Below, in pieces: positions 24,853 to 33,344 of a stretch of DNA of 36,097 bases. The DNA comes from Novosphingobium sp. UBA6272 (GTDB lineage: Bacteria; Pseudomonadota; Alphaproteobacteria; Sphingomonadales; Sphingomonadaceae), in contig NZ_DJUW01000003.1 in assembly GCF_002440635.1 (NCBI RefSeq), positions 181,177 through 217,273 of the forward strand, in the 5' to 3' direction. The translations under genes were made by a program, and so were the position numbers. The notes below the pieces were generated by a model. The model was not told where the DNA came from, searched no databases, and saw only the letters and a list, made by a program, of their open reading frames with translations. Each line of letters starts with the position of its first letter. Position 1 is the first letter of the stretch.

Positions 24853-25556
24853 GTTCCGCTCCCGCCCGTGACGGTGGGGCGACCCACGGCGCGCGCCATG
24901 TCGCCATCATCATGGATGGCAACGGGCGCTGGGCCAAGAAGCGCCACCTGCCGCGTGCGATGGGACACCAGCGCGGGGTGGAGGCGGTGCGGACTCTGGT
25001 TCGCGCCGCGCGCGAGATGGGGCTTGAGGCGCTGACGCTCTATGCCTTCAGCACCGAGAACTGGCGCCGCAGCGAGGACGAAGTCTCGACCCTGATGGGG
25101 CTGCTCAAGCGATACATCCAGGCCGACCTTGAGGAATTCGTTGCCAACAACGTCCGTCTGCGGATCATTGGCGACTACCGGATGCTGGCCGCCGACATTG
25201 TCGCGCTGCTCGACGAAGCGCTGGAGCGGACTGCCGGGAACGATGGCACTACGCTGGTTGTCGCGCTCAACTACGGCTCGCAGGACGAAATCGCCCGCGC
25301 CGCCGCCAAGGCTGCAGCCAAGGGTCCGATCACGCCCGAAACGATTGAGGCCGAACTCGACACCGCCGGCCTGCCGCCGCTCGATCTGCTGATCCGCACC
25401 TCGGGCGAGGTGCGGCTGTCGAACTTCCTGCTGTGGCAGGCGGCCTATGCCGAGATGGTCTTCACCGAGGTGCTGTGGCCGGATTTTACGCCAGAGCATC
25501 TGGCTGAGGCACTGGCGGAATTTGCAGGACGGGAGCGGCGCTATGGCGGGCGGTGA
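24849..25556 (+). CDS. uppS: Isoprenyl transferase (undecaprenyl diphosphate synthase)
   Basis: 235 residues, GTG start in a GTGA overlap with frr. It is a cis-prenyltransferase that lengthens farnesyl diphosphate with eight isopentenyl units to the lipid carrier of peptidoglycan and polysaccharide synthesis. Seen: HVAIIMDGNGRWAKK with catalytic Asp23, LTLYAFSTENWRR, and the C-terminal RTSGEVRLSNFLLWQ. Most homologues have Gln where this one has Val in RTSGE(Q)RLSN, a mild variation. The 3' end overlaps cdsA by 14 bases. dxr, two genes on, feeds the same isoprenoid route. Confidence 0.98.
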   Translation: MSSAPARDGGATHGARHVAIIMDGNGRWAKKRHLPRAMGHQRGVEAVRTLVRAAREMGLEALTLYAFSTENWRRSEDEVSTLMGLLKRYIQADLEEFVANNVRLRIIGDYRMLAADIVALLDEALERTAGNDGTTLVVALNYGSQDEIARAAAKAAAKGPITPETIEAELDTAGLPPLDLLIRTSGEVRLSNFLLWQAAYAEMVFTEVLWPDFTPEHLAEALAEFAGRERRYGGR

Positions 25557-26331
25557 GGTCAAGAATTCCGACCTCGGCGTTCGGGCGCTGTCGGCGATCG
25601 TGATGATCGCGGTGGCCGGGACCGCGCTGTGGCTTGGCGGGTGGGGTTGGACGCTGTTCGTCACGGCGGTCGGGTTCGGTGTGCTGCGGGAATGGTGGGG
25701 CCTGGTCAAAGGGTTTGTGAAATCCGCGCCAGGCAGAGCCGTCTGGTTGATTGGCGGGCTGGTCTATGTCGGGCTCGCGGTGGCCATGCTTATTGCTCTC
25801 AGGGGCGATCAGCTCGCTGGTTGGATTGTCCTGACTTGTGTGGTCCTGGGCGTGATTGGCACCGACATCGGGGCCTATTTCGCAGGCCGCACCCTCGGTG
25901 GCCCCAAGATTGCGCCGAAGATCAGTCCTTCAAAAACATGGTCCGGACTTGGCGGCGGAATACTGGGGGCGAGTTTGGGGCTGTTTCTGGCCATCATGCT
26001 GGCCACTGGCCCTGCCAACGGTTCGGAATCCGGCCGCGGATATGGCGAAGGCTATGACTTCTCAGTGGATGTCGTTGTCGGAAGCCCGCTGACTTTCCTG
26101 CTGATTGGCGCCTTGCTGGCGATCACGGCCCAGGCCGGAGACTTCTTCGAAAGCTGGATGAAACGCCGCGCCGGGGTCAAGGATTCGGGCCATCTGATCC
26201 CGGGCCACGGCGGCCTGTTTGACCGCGCCGACGGCATGATCGCCGTGCTGTTCGTTCTCGGTCTGCTTGCTTTCGGGTTGATCGGCGGAACCCTGCTTGG
26301 CGGCGGCTCGTTGCTGCCGTCGCCGGCATGA
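25543..26331 (+). CDS. cdsA: Phosphatidate cytidylyltransferase (CDP-diacylglycerol synthase)
   Basis: 262 residues; start at the ATG at 25543 inside the end of uppS, since longer frames would overlap uppS fully. It is a polytopic inner-membrane enzyme making CDP-diacylglycerol from phosphatidate and CTP, the precursor used by PssA (20296-21069). Seen: DIGAYFAGRTLGGPKIAPKISPSKTWSG, and the family signature near the C-terminus, KDSGHLIPGHGGLFDRADG. About seven hydrophobic segments. The stretch 25700-26080 uses less biased codons than its neighbours. The stop overlaps dxr as ATGA. Confidence 0.96.
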   Translation: MAGGEVKNSDLGVRALSAIVMIAVAGTALWLGGWGWTLFVTAVGFGVLREWWGLVKGFVKSAPGRAVWLIGGLVYVGLAVAMLIALRGDQLAGWIVLTCVVLGVIGTDIGAYFAGRTLGGPKIAPKISPSKTWSGLGGGILGASLGLFLAIMLATGPANGSESGRGYGEGYDFSVDVVVGSPLTFLLIGALLAITAQAGDFFESWMKRRAGVKDSGHLIPGHGGLFDRADGMIAVLFVLGLLAFGLIGGTLLGGGSLLPSPA

Positions 26332-27485
26332 CCACCCGCACCATCACCATCCTCGGCGCGACGGGCTCTGTCGGCGCTTCCACGCTGGACCTGGTCCGGC
26401 GCGAGCGCGACAAGTGGCGGGTGGAGACGCTGACGGCCAATTGCCAGGCGCAGGAACTGGCCGCGCTGGCCCTCGAGTTTGGGGCGGAACTGGCGGTGGT
26501 GGCCGATCCCTCCTGCCTGCCGGAACTGCGCGAAGCCCTCGCTGGCAGCGGGATCGAAGCACTTGGCGGGGCCGACGCACTGGTCGAAGCCGCCGCGCGC
26601 CCGGCCGATCTGACCCTTGCCGCGATTGTCGGTTGTGCCGGGCTCGCGCCGACCATGGCGGCGATCGAGCAGGGCAACACTGTCGCGCTGGCCAACAAGG
26701 AGGCGCTGGTTTCGGCCGGCGACGTCATGACAGCGGCGGTCGCCCGGCACGGCACCACACTGCTCCCGGTCGACAGCGAGCACAACGCGATCTTCCAGTG
26801 CCTGGCCGGCAATGATCCGGCCCACGTCCGCTCGATCACGCTGACTGCCAGCGGCGGACCGTTTCGCGAATGGAACCACCAGCAACTTGCCGCCGCTACC
26901 CCGGCGCAGGCGGTCAGGCATCCCAACTGGTCGATGGGCGCCAAGATCAGCGTCGATAGCGCCACCATGTTCAACAAGGGCCTCGAACTGATCGAGGCGC
27001 ACCACCTGTTCCCGGTCGGGCTGGAGAAGCTGCGGATCGTGATCCACCCGCAATCGGTGGTCCATTCGATGGTCGAATTTCGCGACGGATCGACACTGGC
27101 ACAGCTTGGCCCATCGGACATGCGGGTGCCGATCGCTTCGTGTCTGGCCTGGCCAGCGCGAATGGATACGCCGTGCGAACCGCTTGATCTTGCCGCGCTG
27201 GGCGAACTGACCTTCCGTGCGCCCGACGAGGACCGCTTTCCCGCGACCCGGCTGTGCCGCCAGGCGGCGGAGCAGGGCGGGGCGGCCCCGGCGGTGCTCA
27301 ATGCTGCGAACGAAATTGCCGTCGCCGCGTTCCTGTCCGGACAGACTGCGTTCACCCGCATCGCGGTAATGGTCGAGGAACTAATCGGGCGCTATGCTCC
27401 CGCTGCTCCGGTTTCGCTGGGCGATGTGATCGCCATCGATGCCGAAGCGCGGCGCCGCGCGCACGAATTATTGGAGCTTGCCTGA
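26328..27485 (+). CDS. dxr: 1-deoxy-D-xylulose 5-phosphate reductoisomerase
   Basis: 385 residues. Dxr converts DXP to MEP with NADPH, the committed step of the non-mevalonate isoprenoid pathway and the fosmidomycin target. Seen: the NADPH-binding ITILGATGSVGASTLDL at the N-terminus, LANKEALVSAG, the metal and substrate loop VDSEHNAIFQCL, TASGGPFREW and GAKISVDSATMFNKGLELIEA. ATG at 26328 in an ATGA overlap with cdsA. rseP follows within a base of the stop. Confidence 0.99.
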   Translation: MTTRTITILGATGSVGASTLDLVRRERDKWRVETLTANCQAQELAALALEFGAELAVVADPSCLPELREALAGSGIEALGGADALVEAAARPADLTLAAIVGCAGLAPTMAAIEQGNTVALANKEALVSAGDVMTAAVARHGTTLLPVDSEHNAIFQCLAGNDPAHVRSITLTASGGPFREWNHQQLAAATPAQAVRHPNWSMGAKISVDSATMFNKGLELIEAHHLFPVGLEKLRIVIHPQSVVHSMVEFRDGSTLAQLGPSDMRVPIASCLAWPARMDTPCEPLDLAALGELTFRAPDEDRFPATRLCRQAAEQGGAAPAVLNAANEIAVAAFLSGQTAFTRIAVMVEELIGRYAPAAPVSLGDVIAIDAEARRRAHELLELA

Positions 27486-27486
27486 C

Positions 27487-28860
27487 TTGATCGAATCTCC
27501 CTCATTCCTGATGACCATCGGCGCATTCTTGCTGCTGCTTGGCCCACTGATTGTGCTACACGAGCTGGGCCATTACTGGGCCGGCCGCTTGTTCGGCGTG
27601 CGCGCGATGACTTTTTCGGTCGGGATCGGGAAGGAACTGTGGCACAGAATCGACAAGCGCGGCACCCGCTGGCGGATCGCGGCCTTTCCGCTAGGAGGCT
27701 ATGTGCTGTTCGCCGGCGATGCCGATGCCACCAGCAAGCCGGACGCGGCCATGGCCAATGCCAGCCCGGAGGAACTCAAGGGCACCTTTCCCGGCGCCCC
27801 GATGTGGCAACGCACCCTGATCGTGCTGGCTGGACCTGTCGCCAACCTGCTAGTCGCGGTGGCGATCATTGCCGCATTCTCGATGGCCTATGGCGTGCCC
27901 AACCAGAGCCCGATTGTGCGCGGTTTCGCAGATGCATCCGATGCCAAAGCTGCCGGAGTGAAGCTTGGCGACCAGATTGTCGCGGTGAATGGCAGCGGGG
28001 TCGATAGCGCTGACGAAGTTACCCAAAGGATCGCGATTTATCCTGGCGGGATGGTTGACCTTACTTTGATCCGCAACGGTAATGAGCTTGAGGTTCCTGT
28101 AAAGCTGACGCCCATTTCGGTAGATGATGGACTTGGGAACAAAGCGCAGATTTCGAATCTTGGGCTCGATTTCGCAGCTCCGGTGATTGCGCAAGTCGGT
28201 ACTGGGACCGCGGCTGAGCAAGCTGGTCTGCAAGCTGGCGATCGGATCGTTTCGCTTAACGGCAATGCGATCTCCAGCTTCGGAGAGGTTGCTGACTATG
28301 TCAGGCCCCGGGCTGGACAAAGTCTGAAGATTGGAATTCAGCGCGGCAACCAGCTGCTGGCTGTTGACGTGGTACCTCGCCCTGTTGAAGTTACCATTGC
28401 CGAGGGTCAGAAAGAGACCGTCGGGCAACTGGGAGTGAGCAGCGGCGAACGCAACCGGCTCGGGCCGGTTCGCGCGGTGGTTTACGGGTTCGACGAGAGC
28501 ATCGACATCATGCAACGTATGGCGATCGGGTTGAAGCAGATCGTCACAGGCGAACGCTCGGTCAAGGAACTCGGCGGACCGATCAAAATTGCGCAATATT
28601 CAGGCCAAAGCCTTAACGTTGGCTGGGATGCGTTTATCGGTCTCGTCGCCCTCATTTCAATTAATTTGGCATTCATCAACCTCCTGCCAATCCCGACTTT
28701 AGACGGTGGGCACCTGGCAATGTATGCCGCGGAAGCAGTCCGCCGCAAACCGCTGGGTGTTCGCAGTCAGGAATGGGCATTTCGCGGCGGCATGGCTTTG
28801 GTGCTGGGGCTGGCGGTGTTCGTTACCTTCAACGATCTGGTTTCGCTGTTCGCCAGTTGA
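27487..28860 (+). CDS. rseP: Site-2 zinc metalloprotease RseP (S2P family)
   Basis: 457 residues from the TTG at 27487, which has GGAG (27473-27476) ten bases upstream and gives the typical short lead MIESPSFLMTIGAF; an ATG at 27511 without a ribosome-binding site is the alternative. It is an inner-membrane protease that cuts anti-sigma factors and leftover signal peptides inside the membrane. Seen: zinc motif HELGH (His25, Glu26, His29), two PDZ domains (GVKLGDQIVAVNG and GLQAGDRIVSLNG), and the third metal ligand in NLLPIPTLDGGHL near the C-terminus. Part of the gene (about 28021-28720) has about 50% GC by hand count in sampled lines, well below its neighbours. It precedes bamA as in most proteobacteria. 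Confidence 0.96.
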   Translation: MIESPSFLMTIGAFLLLLGPLIVLHELGHYWAGRLFGVRAMTFSVGIGKELWHRIDKRGTRWRIAAFPLGGYVLFAGDADATSKPDAAMANASPEELKGTFPGAPMWQRTLIVLAGPVANLLVAVAIIAAFSMAYGVPNQSPIVRGFADASDAKAAGVKLGDQIVAVNGSGVDSADEVTQRIAIYPGGMVDLTLIRNGNELEVPVKLTPISVDDGLGNKAQISNLGLDFAAPVIAQVGTGTAAEQAGLQAGDRIVSLNGNAISSFGEVADYVRPRAGQSLKIGIQRGNQLLAVDVVPRPVEVTIAEGQKETVGQLGVSSGERNRLGPVRAVVYGFDESIDIMQRMAIGLKQIVTGERSVKELGGPIKIAQYSGQSLNVGWDAFIGLVALISINLAFINLLPIPTLDGGHLAMYAAEAVRRKPLGVRSQEWAFRGGMALVLGLAVFVTFNDLVSLFAS

Positions 28861-29027
28861 GGTGAAAAACGAGCCGGAATGCGGGAAAACTGCGGACGGT
28901 GACGGCAAGTTAGCTTGATCGAAACAGGCGCATCGGGCAGAGGGCGGCGACGTATCTGCAAGCTGCGCATATCTTGCCCTGAGCCGGGCTGGTCCGTGGC
29001 CAAATATTGACTGGAAATGGCGTGCCG

Positions 29028-31748
29028 ATGACTAACTCTTCCGTGGACCGCAAACAGACCCTGCGCACCGGCCTGCCGATGGCTGCGCTGCTTTTGGGAT
29101 CCACGATCCTGGCCGGCATTCCCCAAGCCGCACTGGCACAGGATGCGGCAGCGCCTGCCGCCGCCGCGTCGGCTGCGGACACGATCAAGTCAATCAACGT
29201 GGTCGGCTCGCAGCGCCTCGAACCCGATACCATCCGCACCTATATCAAGCTCAGGATCGGCCAGCCCTATACCCAGGCCGGAGGCGACCAGGCGTTGAAG
29301 GACTTGTTCGCAACCGAACTGTTTGCCGATGTCCAGATTCGCAACGATGCTGGCAACGTGACGATTGAGGTCAAGGAAAACCCGGTGATCAACCGGATCA
29401 TCCTGGAAGGAAACAAGCGGCTCAAGGCCGACAAGATCCTGCCCGAAATCAAGCTGGCCCCGCGCCAGATCTTCACCCGGTCGAAGGTGCGCGCCGACGT
29501 CGCCCGGATCATTGAGCTTTACAAGCGCCAGGGCCGGTTCGCCGCTTCGGTCGAACCCAAGATGGTGATGCTCGAGCAGAACCGTGTGGACATCGTGTTC
29601 GAGGTTTCCGAAGGTCCGAAGTCCAAGGTCCGCAAGATCAACATCATCGGCAACGATGCATTTGACGATGGCGAACTGCGCGGTGAGATGATCACCAAGC
29701 AATCGAGCCTGACCCGGATCTTCAGCTCGGGCACCACCTATGACCCGGACCGGATGGCCTTCGACCAGCAGAAGCTGCGCCAGTTCTACCTGACCAAGGG
29801 CTATGCCGATTTCCGCGTGGTTTCGGCCGTGGCCGAACTGACCCCGGACAAGAAGGACTTCATCCTGACCTACGTGGTCGAGGAAGGCCCGCGCTACAAG
29901 TTCGGCGACGTGAAGGTTGAAAGCCAACTGCGCGATTTCGACGGTGACCGCCTCGCCACCCAGCTGCCGATGAAGAAGGGGGACTGGTACAACGCCAAAC
30001 TGGTCGAAGACACAATCGACCGACTGAACGAAACCCTCGGCACCTTCGGCTATGCCTTCGCCGACGTGCGGCCCGACTATGCCCGCAGCAAGGAAGACCT
30101 GACCATGGGTCTGACTTTCCAGATTGCCGAAGCGCCGCGCGTCTATGTCGAGAAGATCGACGTCAACGGCAACACGCTGACCCAGGACAAGGTGATCCGC
30201 CGCGAGTTCCGCCTGGCTGAGGGCGATGCGTTCAACTCGCTGCAGGTCAAGCGCTCGACTGCGCGGATCAACTCGCTCGGCTATTTCCAGGAAAAGTTCG
30301 AGATCGAGCAAAAGCCGGGTTCGGCGCCCGACCGAATCATCCTCGAAGCCAATGTCGAGGAAAAGCCGACCGGCCAGCTGCAGCTTTCGGCGGGTTATTC
30401 CAGCCTTGAAGGCCTGATCTTCCAGGGCGCGGTCGAACAGCGCAACTTCCGCGGCCGCGGCCAGACGATCGGGCTCAACCTCGCCTATTCGAACTATTCG
30501 AAGCAGGTCGATATCAGCTTTACCGAGCCCTACCTGTTCGATCGCAACATTTCGCTGGGCGTGAACGTCTATCGCCGCGATCTCAACAATTTCAACCAGT
30601 TCCAGCGCGATCGCGAATCGACCTTCCAGCAGGCTACCACCGGCTTCCAGTTGCGGGTCGGATTGCCATTGACCGAATATATCTCGGCGGTGGGCAGCTA
30701 TACCCTGAACTACGACAGCATCTCGGTCGACAAGACCCAGTACTTCTCTGACCGGCAAAATCCGCCGACTCTGGAATGCGATCCGATCCTGTCGGGCCGG
30801 TACTTGTGCGACGCGTTGGGCAAGCGGACCAGCTCAATCCTGGGCACCAGCTTCATCTTCGATTCGCTTGACAACCGCTACCGTCCGACCCGCGGCAAGT
30901 CTGCCTCGGTCAGCTTTGATTTCGCCGGCCTGGGCGGATCTGTGAAATATTTCCGCGTCCGTTCGAATGCGGCGCGTTACTGGCCGATCGGCAAGGGCTT
31001 TGTTTTCTCGCTGCGGGCCGAAGGTGGCGCAATCGCGCCGCTCAATAAGGAAAGCCCGACCGCGGGGGTTGAATCGATCAGGCTCAATGACCGGTTTTAT
31101 CTGGGTGAGCCGCAGTTGCGCGGGTTCGATATTCGCGGCGTTGGCCCGCGCATCCTGCGCCGGTTCTATAAAGCTGACGGCACGCTCAATCTCGACCGTG
31201 AGCAAATCCAGGACGACGCACTTGGTGGCCGCTTCTTCTACCTTGGCCACGCCGAACTGGAGATCCCGCTGGGTTCGGGTGCCAAGGAACTGGGCCTGCG
31301 GCCATCCATTTTCATGGACATTGGTGCAGTCTGGGGTCTGCGCGCACCGATCGAGCAGGCTGCTGCCTACCCTCAGGGGATATTCTTCCCGCAGCGCGAT
31401 ACAAGCGGCAATGCGCTCTACACGCAGATCAACGTTGCCACACTTAACCCCGCTGGCGTTTGTACTCCGGGGACCGCGACTGGCGATGTCACCACCGTTA
31501 CCAGCCCAACCAATCCGACCCCGCCGAGCTGCCTTGGCTCTGCGAATAACATTCCGCAGGGGTCAACCTATCCTGCCTTCTCCGAACTGTTCGTCGGAAA
31601 CTCTGCCAAGCCGCGCATCTCGGTAGGTATAGGGGTCAACTGGAATTCACCGTTCGGTCCGTTCCGGATCGACTTTGCCCATGCTATTACGAAGGTCGAC
31701 GGTGATGACACCAAGTCCTTCACATTCAACGTAGGAACCCAATTCTGA
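29028..31748 (+). CDS. bamA: Outer membrane protein assembly factor BamA
   Basis: 906 residues from the ATG at 29028; a TTG at 29007 and GTG at 29022 are in frame but less likely. The signal peptide (hydrophobic about 17-38) is cut after ALAQ (about residue 38). Five POTRA repeats follow (about 45-430), beginning IKSINVVGSQRLEPDTIRTYI, then a 16-strand barrel with the LRGFDIRGVGPR lid motif and a C-terminal strand ending in phenylalanine (FTFNVGTQF). BamA folds barrel proteins into the outer membrane. A low-complexity Thr/Pro/Asn segment with two cysteines (about 820-850) forms an extra surface loop. The gene overlaps skp by one base (TGATG). Confidence 0.98.
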   Translation: MTNSSVDRKQTLRTGLPMAALLLGSTILAGIPQAALAQDAAAPAAAASAADTIKSINVVGSQRLEPDTIRTYIKLRIGQPYTQAGGDQALKDLFATELFADVQIRNDAGNVTIEVKENPVINRIILEGNKRLKADKILPEIKLAPRQIFTRSKVRADVARIIELYKRQGRFAASVEPKMVMLEQNRVDIVFEVSEGPKSKVRKINIIGNDAFDDGELRGEMITKQSSLTRIFSSGTTYDPDRMAFDQQKLRQFYLTKGYADFRVVSAVAELTPDKKDFILTYVVEEGPRYKFGDVKVESQLRDFDGDRLATQLPMKKGDWYNAKLVEDTIDRLNETLGTFGYAFADVRPDYARSKEDLTMGLTFQIAEAPRVYVEKIDVNGNTLTQDKVIRREFRLAEGDAFNSLQVKRSTARINSLGYFQEKFEIEQKPGSAPDRIILEANVEEKPTGQLQLSAGYSSLEGLIFQGAVEQRNFRGRGQTIGLNLAYSNYSKQVDISFTEPYLFDRNISLGVNVYRRDLNNFNQFQRDRESTFQQATTGFQLRVGLPLTEYISAVGSYTLNYDSISVDKTQYFSDRQNPPTLECDPILSGRYLCDALGKRTSSILGTSFIFDSLDNRYRPTRGKSASVSFDFAGLGGSVKYFRVRSNAARYWPIGKGFVFSLRAEGGAIAPLNKESPTAGVESIRLNDRFYLGEPQLRGFDIRGVGPRILRRFYKADGTLNLDREQIQDDALGGRFFYLGHAELEIPLGSGAKELGLRPSIFMDIGAVWGLRAPIEQAAAYPQGIFFPQRDTSGNALYTQINVATLNPAGVCTPGTATGDVTTVTSPTNPTPPSCLGSANNIPQGSTYPAFSELFVGNSAKPRISVGIGVNWNSPFGPFRIDFAHAITKVDGDDTKSFTFNVGTQF

Positions 31749-32491
31749 TGACCAAGATGTTCAAGGCCCTTTGCGGCACCGCCCTTGCGCTGGCACTGGT
31801 TTCGCCGGCTGTTGCCCAGAAGAAGCCCGCTCCGACCGCTGCGGCCCCTGCCGCTGCCCCGTCCGGTCCGATCGTTCCGGGTCTCGGTGTGGCCAATCTC
31901 GATGCAGCCGTTGCCAATTCGAATGCTTATCAGGTCGCTGCGCAGCAGCGCCAGGTGACTTACAAGGCCACCTATGACCAGGCCCAGGCCCGTGCCACTC
32001 AGATTGATGCCGAATTGAAGGCGCTGGTCGACAAGTTCAACGCCGATAAGACGGCGAAGAAGCCCGACGCGATCCTGCAGCAGGATTACCAGGCAATCCA
32101 GCAGCGCCAAGAGCGTGGCAAGCAGGAATTGCAGCAGATCCTGATGCCGGTGATGATGTCGGAAGCTTACGTCAACGAGCAGATCACTGAGAAGCTGGAT
32201 GCGGCTGTACAGGGAGCGATGGCCAAGAAGGGCGTCACGATTTTGTTGCAGCCGGATACTGTCATTGCGCGCGCCAACGCTTATGAGCTGACCCCGGCGA
32301 TCATCGGTGAGCTTAACACCATGCTGCCGACTGCCAACCTTGTCCCGCCGCAGGGCTGGGTGCCGCGCCAGGTGCGCGAACAGCAGGCCGCGCAGCAGCA
32401 GCAGGGCCGACCCGCTGCAGCGCCGGCCGCTGGTGCTCCTGGTACCGCCCCGGCTCCGCGTCCGGCCGGTCCGCAGCCTGACGGTCGCTGA
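31748..32491 (+). CDS. skp: OmpH/Skp-family periplasmic chaperone
   Basis: 247 residues, longer than E. coli Skp (about 160). A signal peptide (LCGTALALALVSPAVAQ) is followed by a Pro/Ala-rich stretch (about 24-42), a long helical coiled-coil body rich in Gln, Lys and Asp (about 60-190) and a low-complexity Gln/Pro/Ala C-terminal tail (about 205-247). Skp trimers hold unfolded outer-membrane proteins in tentacle-like coils on the way to BamA, which is the preceding and overlapping gene. The tail is unusual and probably unstructured. Confidence 0.92.
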   Translation: MTKMFKALCGTALALALVSPAVAQKKPAPTAAAPAAAPSGPIVPGLGVANLDAAVANSNAYQVAAQQRQVTYKATYDQAQARATQIDAELKALVDKFNADKTAKKPDAILQQDYQAIQQRQERGKQELQQILMPVMMSEAYVNEQITEKLDAAVQGAMAKKGVTILLQPDTVIARANAYELTPAIIGELNTMLPTANLVPPQGWVPRQVREQQAAQQQQGRPAAAPAAGAPGTAPAPRPAGPQPDGR

Positions 32492-32507
32492 TCGGGGTGG
32501 GGGCAGT

Positions 32508-32960
32508 ATGAGCGAAGATACCGCTCCGGCTTACGACATTCCTAGGATCCTGGCCGCCCTGCCGCATCGTTACCCGATGCTGCTGGTCGATCGGGTCCTC
32601 GAAGTCGGTGAGGAAACGATCACCGCGGTCAAGGCGGTAAGTTTCAACGAAGGCTTCTTCCAGGGGCATTTTCCGGGCCGCCCGATCATGCCGGGCGTGC
32701 TCCAGATTGAGGCGTTGGCTCAGGCCGCAGGAATCTTGGCAATCGAAAGTCTTGGCCTCGCAGGTACCGGCAAGCTGGTCTATTTCATGGCGATCGAAGA
32801 AGCCAAGTTCCGCGCTCCCGTGGAACCCGGCGTGCTGCTGACGCTGGAGGCCGGTTTCGTCCAGAAGCGCAGCCGCGTCTGCAAGTTCTGGGGCAAGGCT
32901 TCGATTGACGGCAAGGTGACCTGCGACGTCCAGTTTACCGCGATGATCGCAGACGCTTGA
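32508..32960 (+). CDS. fabZ: 3-hydroxyacyl-ACP dehydratase FabZ
   Basis: 150 residues from the ATG at 32508. A longer open frame overlaps skp and is not used. FabZ removes water from 3-hydroxyacyl-ACP in fatty-acid elongation. Hot-dog fold motifs: LPHRYPMLLVDRV, the catalytic GHFPGRPIMPGVLQIEA with His54 and Glu68, and FMAIEEAKFRAPVEPG. It stands directly after skp (16 bases), whereas most proteobacteria place lpxD between skp and fabZ and lpxA/lpxB after it. Confidence 0.98.
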   Translation: MSEDTAPAYDIPRILAALPHRYPMLLVDRVLEVGEETITAVKAVSFNEGFFQGHFPGRPIMPGVLQIEALAQAAGILAIESLGLAGTGKLVYFMAIEEAKFRAPVEPGVLLTLEAGFVQKRSRVCKFWGKASIDGKVTCDVQFTAMIADA

Positions 32961-33002
32961 TTTCTGCTCAACTGGCGGCTAAGCGCGCCGCTTCCCATTT
33001 CA

Positions 33003-33020
33003 GGCCGGTCGGAACCGGCC
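33003..33020 (+). promoter_or_regulatory. Hairpin in the gap between fabZ and rpmE
   Basis: GGCCGGT (33003-33009) pairs with ACCGGCC (33014-33020) around a CGGA loop, about 20 bases before the rpmE start. No T-run follows. It may be a weak terminator for the fabZ cluster or a leader stem of rpmE. Confidence 0.4.
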
Positions 33021-33040
33021 ACTAGCGAAAGAGAATTGCC

Positions 33041-33268
33041 ATGAAGTCCGAAGGACATCCCGACTACCACACGATCAAGGTCCAGATGACGGACGGCACC
33101 GTGTTCGAAACTCGCTCCACCTGGGGCAAGGAAGGCGATACGCTGGTGCTCGAAATCGATCCGACCTCGCACCCGGCCTGGACCGGCGGTACCCGCCAGG
33201 TTGACCAGGGTGGCCGCGTGGCCCAGTTCAACAAGCGCTTCGGTGGCCTCTCGCTCAAGAAGAACTGA
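33041..33268 (+). CDS. rpmE: 50S ribosomal protein L31
   Basis: 75 residues, the usual alphaproteobacterial length. It begins MKSEGHPDYHTIKVQMTDG and contains STWGKEGDTLVLEIDPTSHPAWTGG, the L31 core. It has no cysteines, so it is the zinc-free (C-minus) form of L31. L31 bridges the 50S central protuberance and the 30S head. A bidirectional terminator follows at 33294-33323. Confidence 0.98.
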   Translation: MKSEGHPDYHTIKVQMTDGTVFETRSTWGKEGDTLVLEIDPTSHPAWTGGTRQVDQGGRVAQFNKRFGGLSLKKN

Positions 33269-33293
33269 GCGTCCGGCATTCAGCCTCAAACAG

Positions 33294-33323
33294 AAAGGGC
33301 GGCCTGATCGGGCCGCCCTTTTT
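33294..33323. terminator. Bidirectional terminator between rpmE and the PilZ gene
   Basis: GGGCGGCC (33297-33304) pairs with GGCCGCCC (33311-33318) around TGATCG. AAA before and TTTTT after the stem give a T-run in both reading directions. It can stop rpmE from the left and the convergent PilZ gene from the right. Confidence 0.9.
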
Positions 33324-33344
33324 GCATGGCTCTGCCAGGAAGGT

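Noticed and set aside
28876..28900. GGAAT ... CGGT, resembling an EcfG general-stress promoter before bamA
   Set aside because: Both boxes deviate from the GGAAC/CGTT consensus and the distance to bamA is long.
29190..30758. 522-codon open frame on the minus strand across bamA
   Set aside because: Shadow frame; composition is low-information and bamA motifs are on the plus strand.
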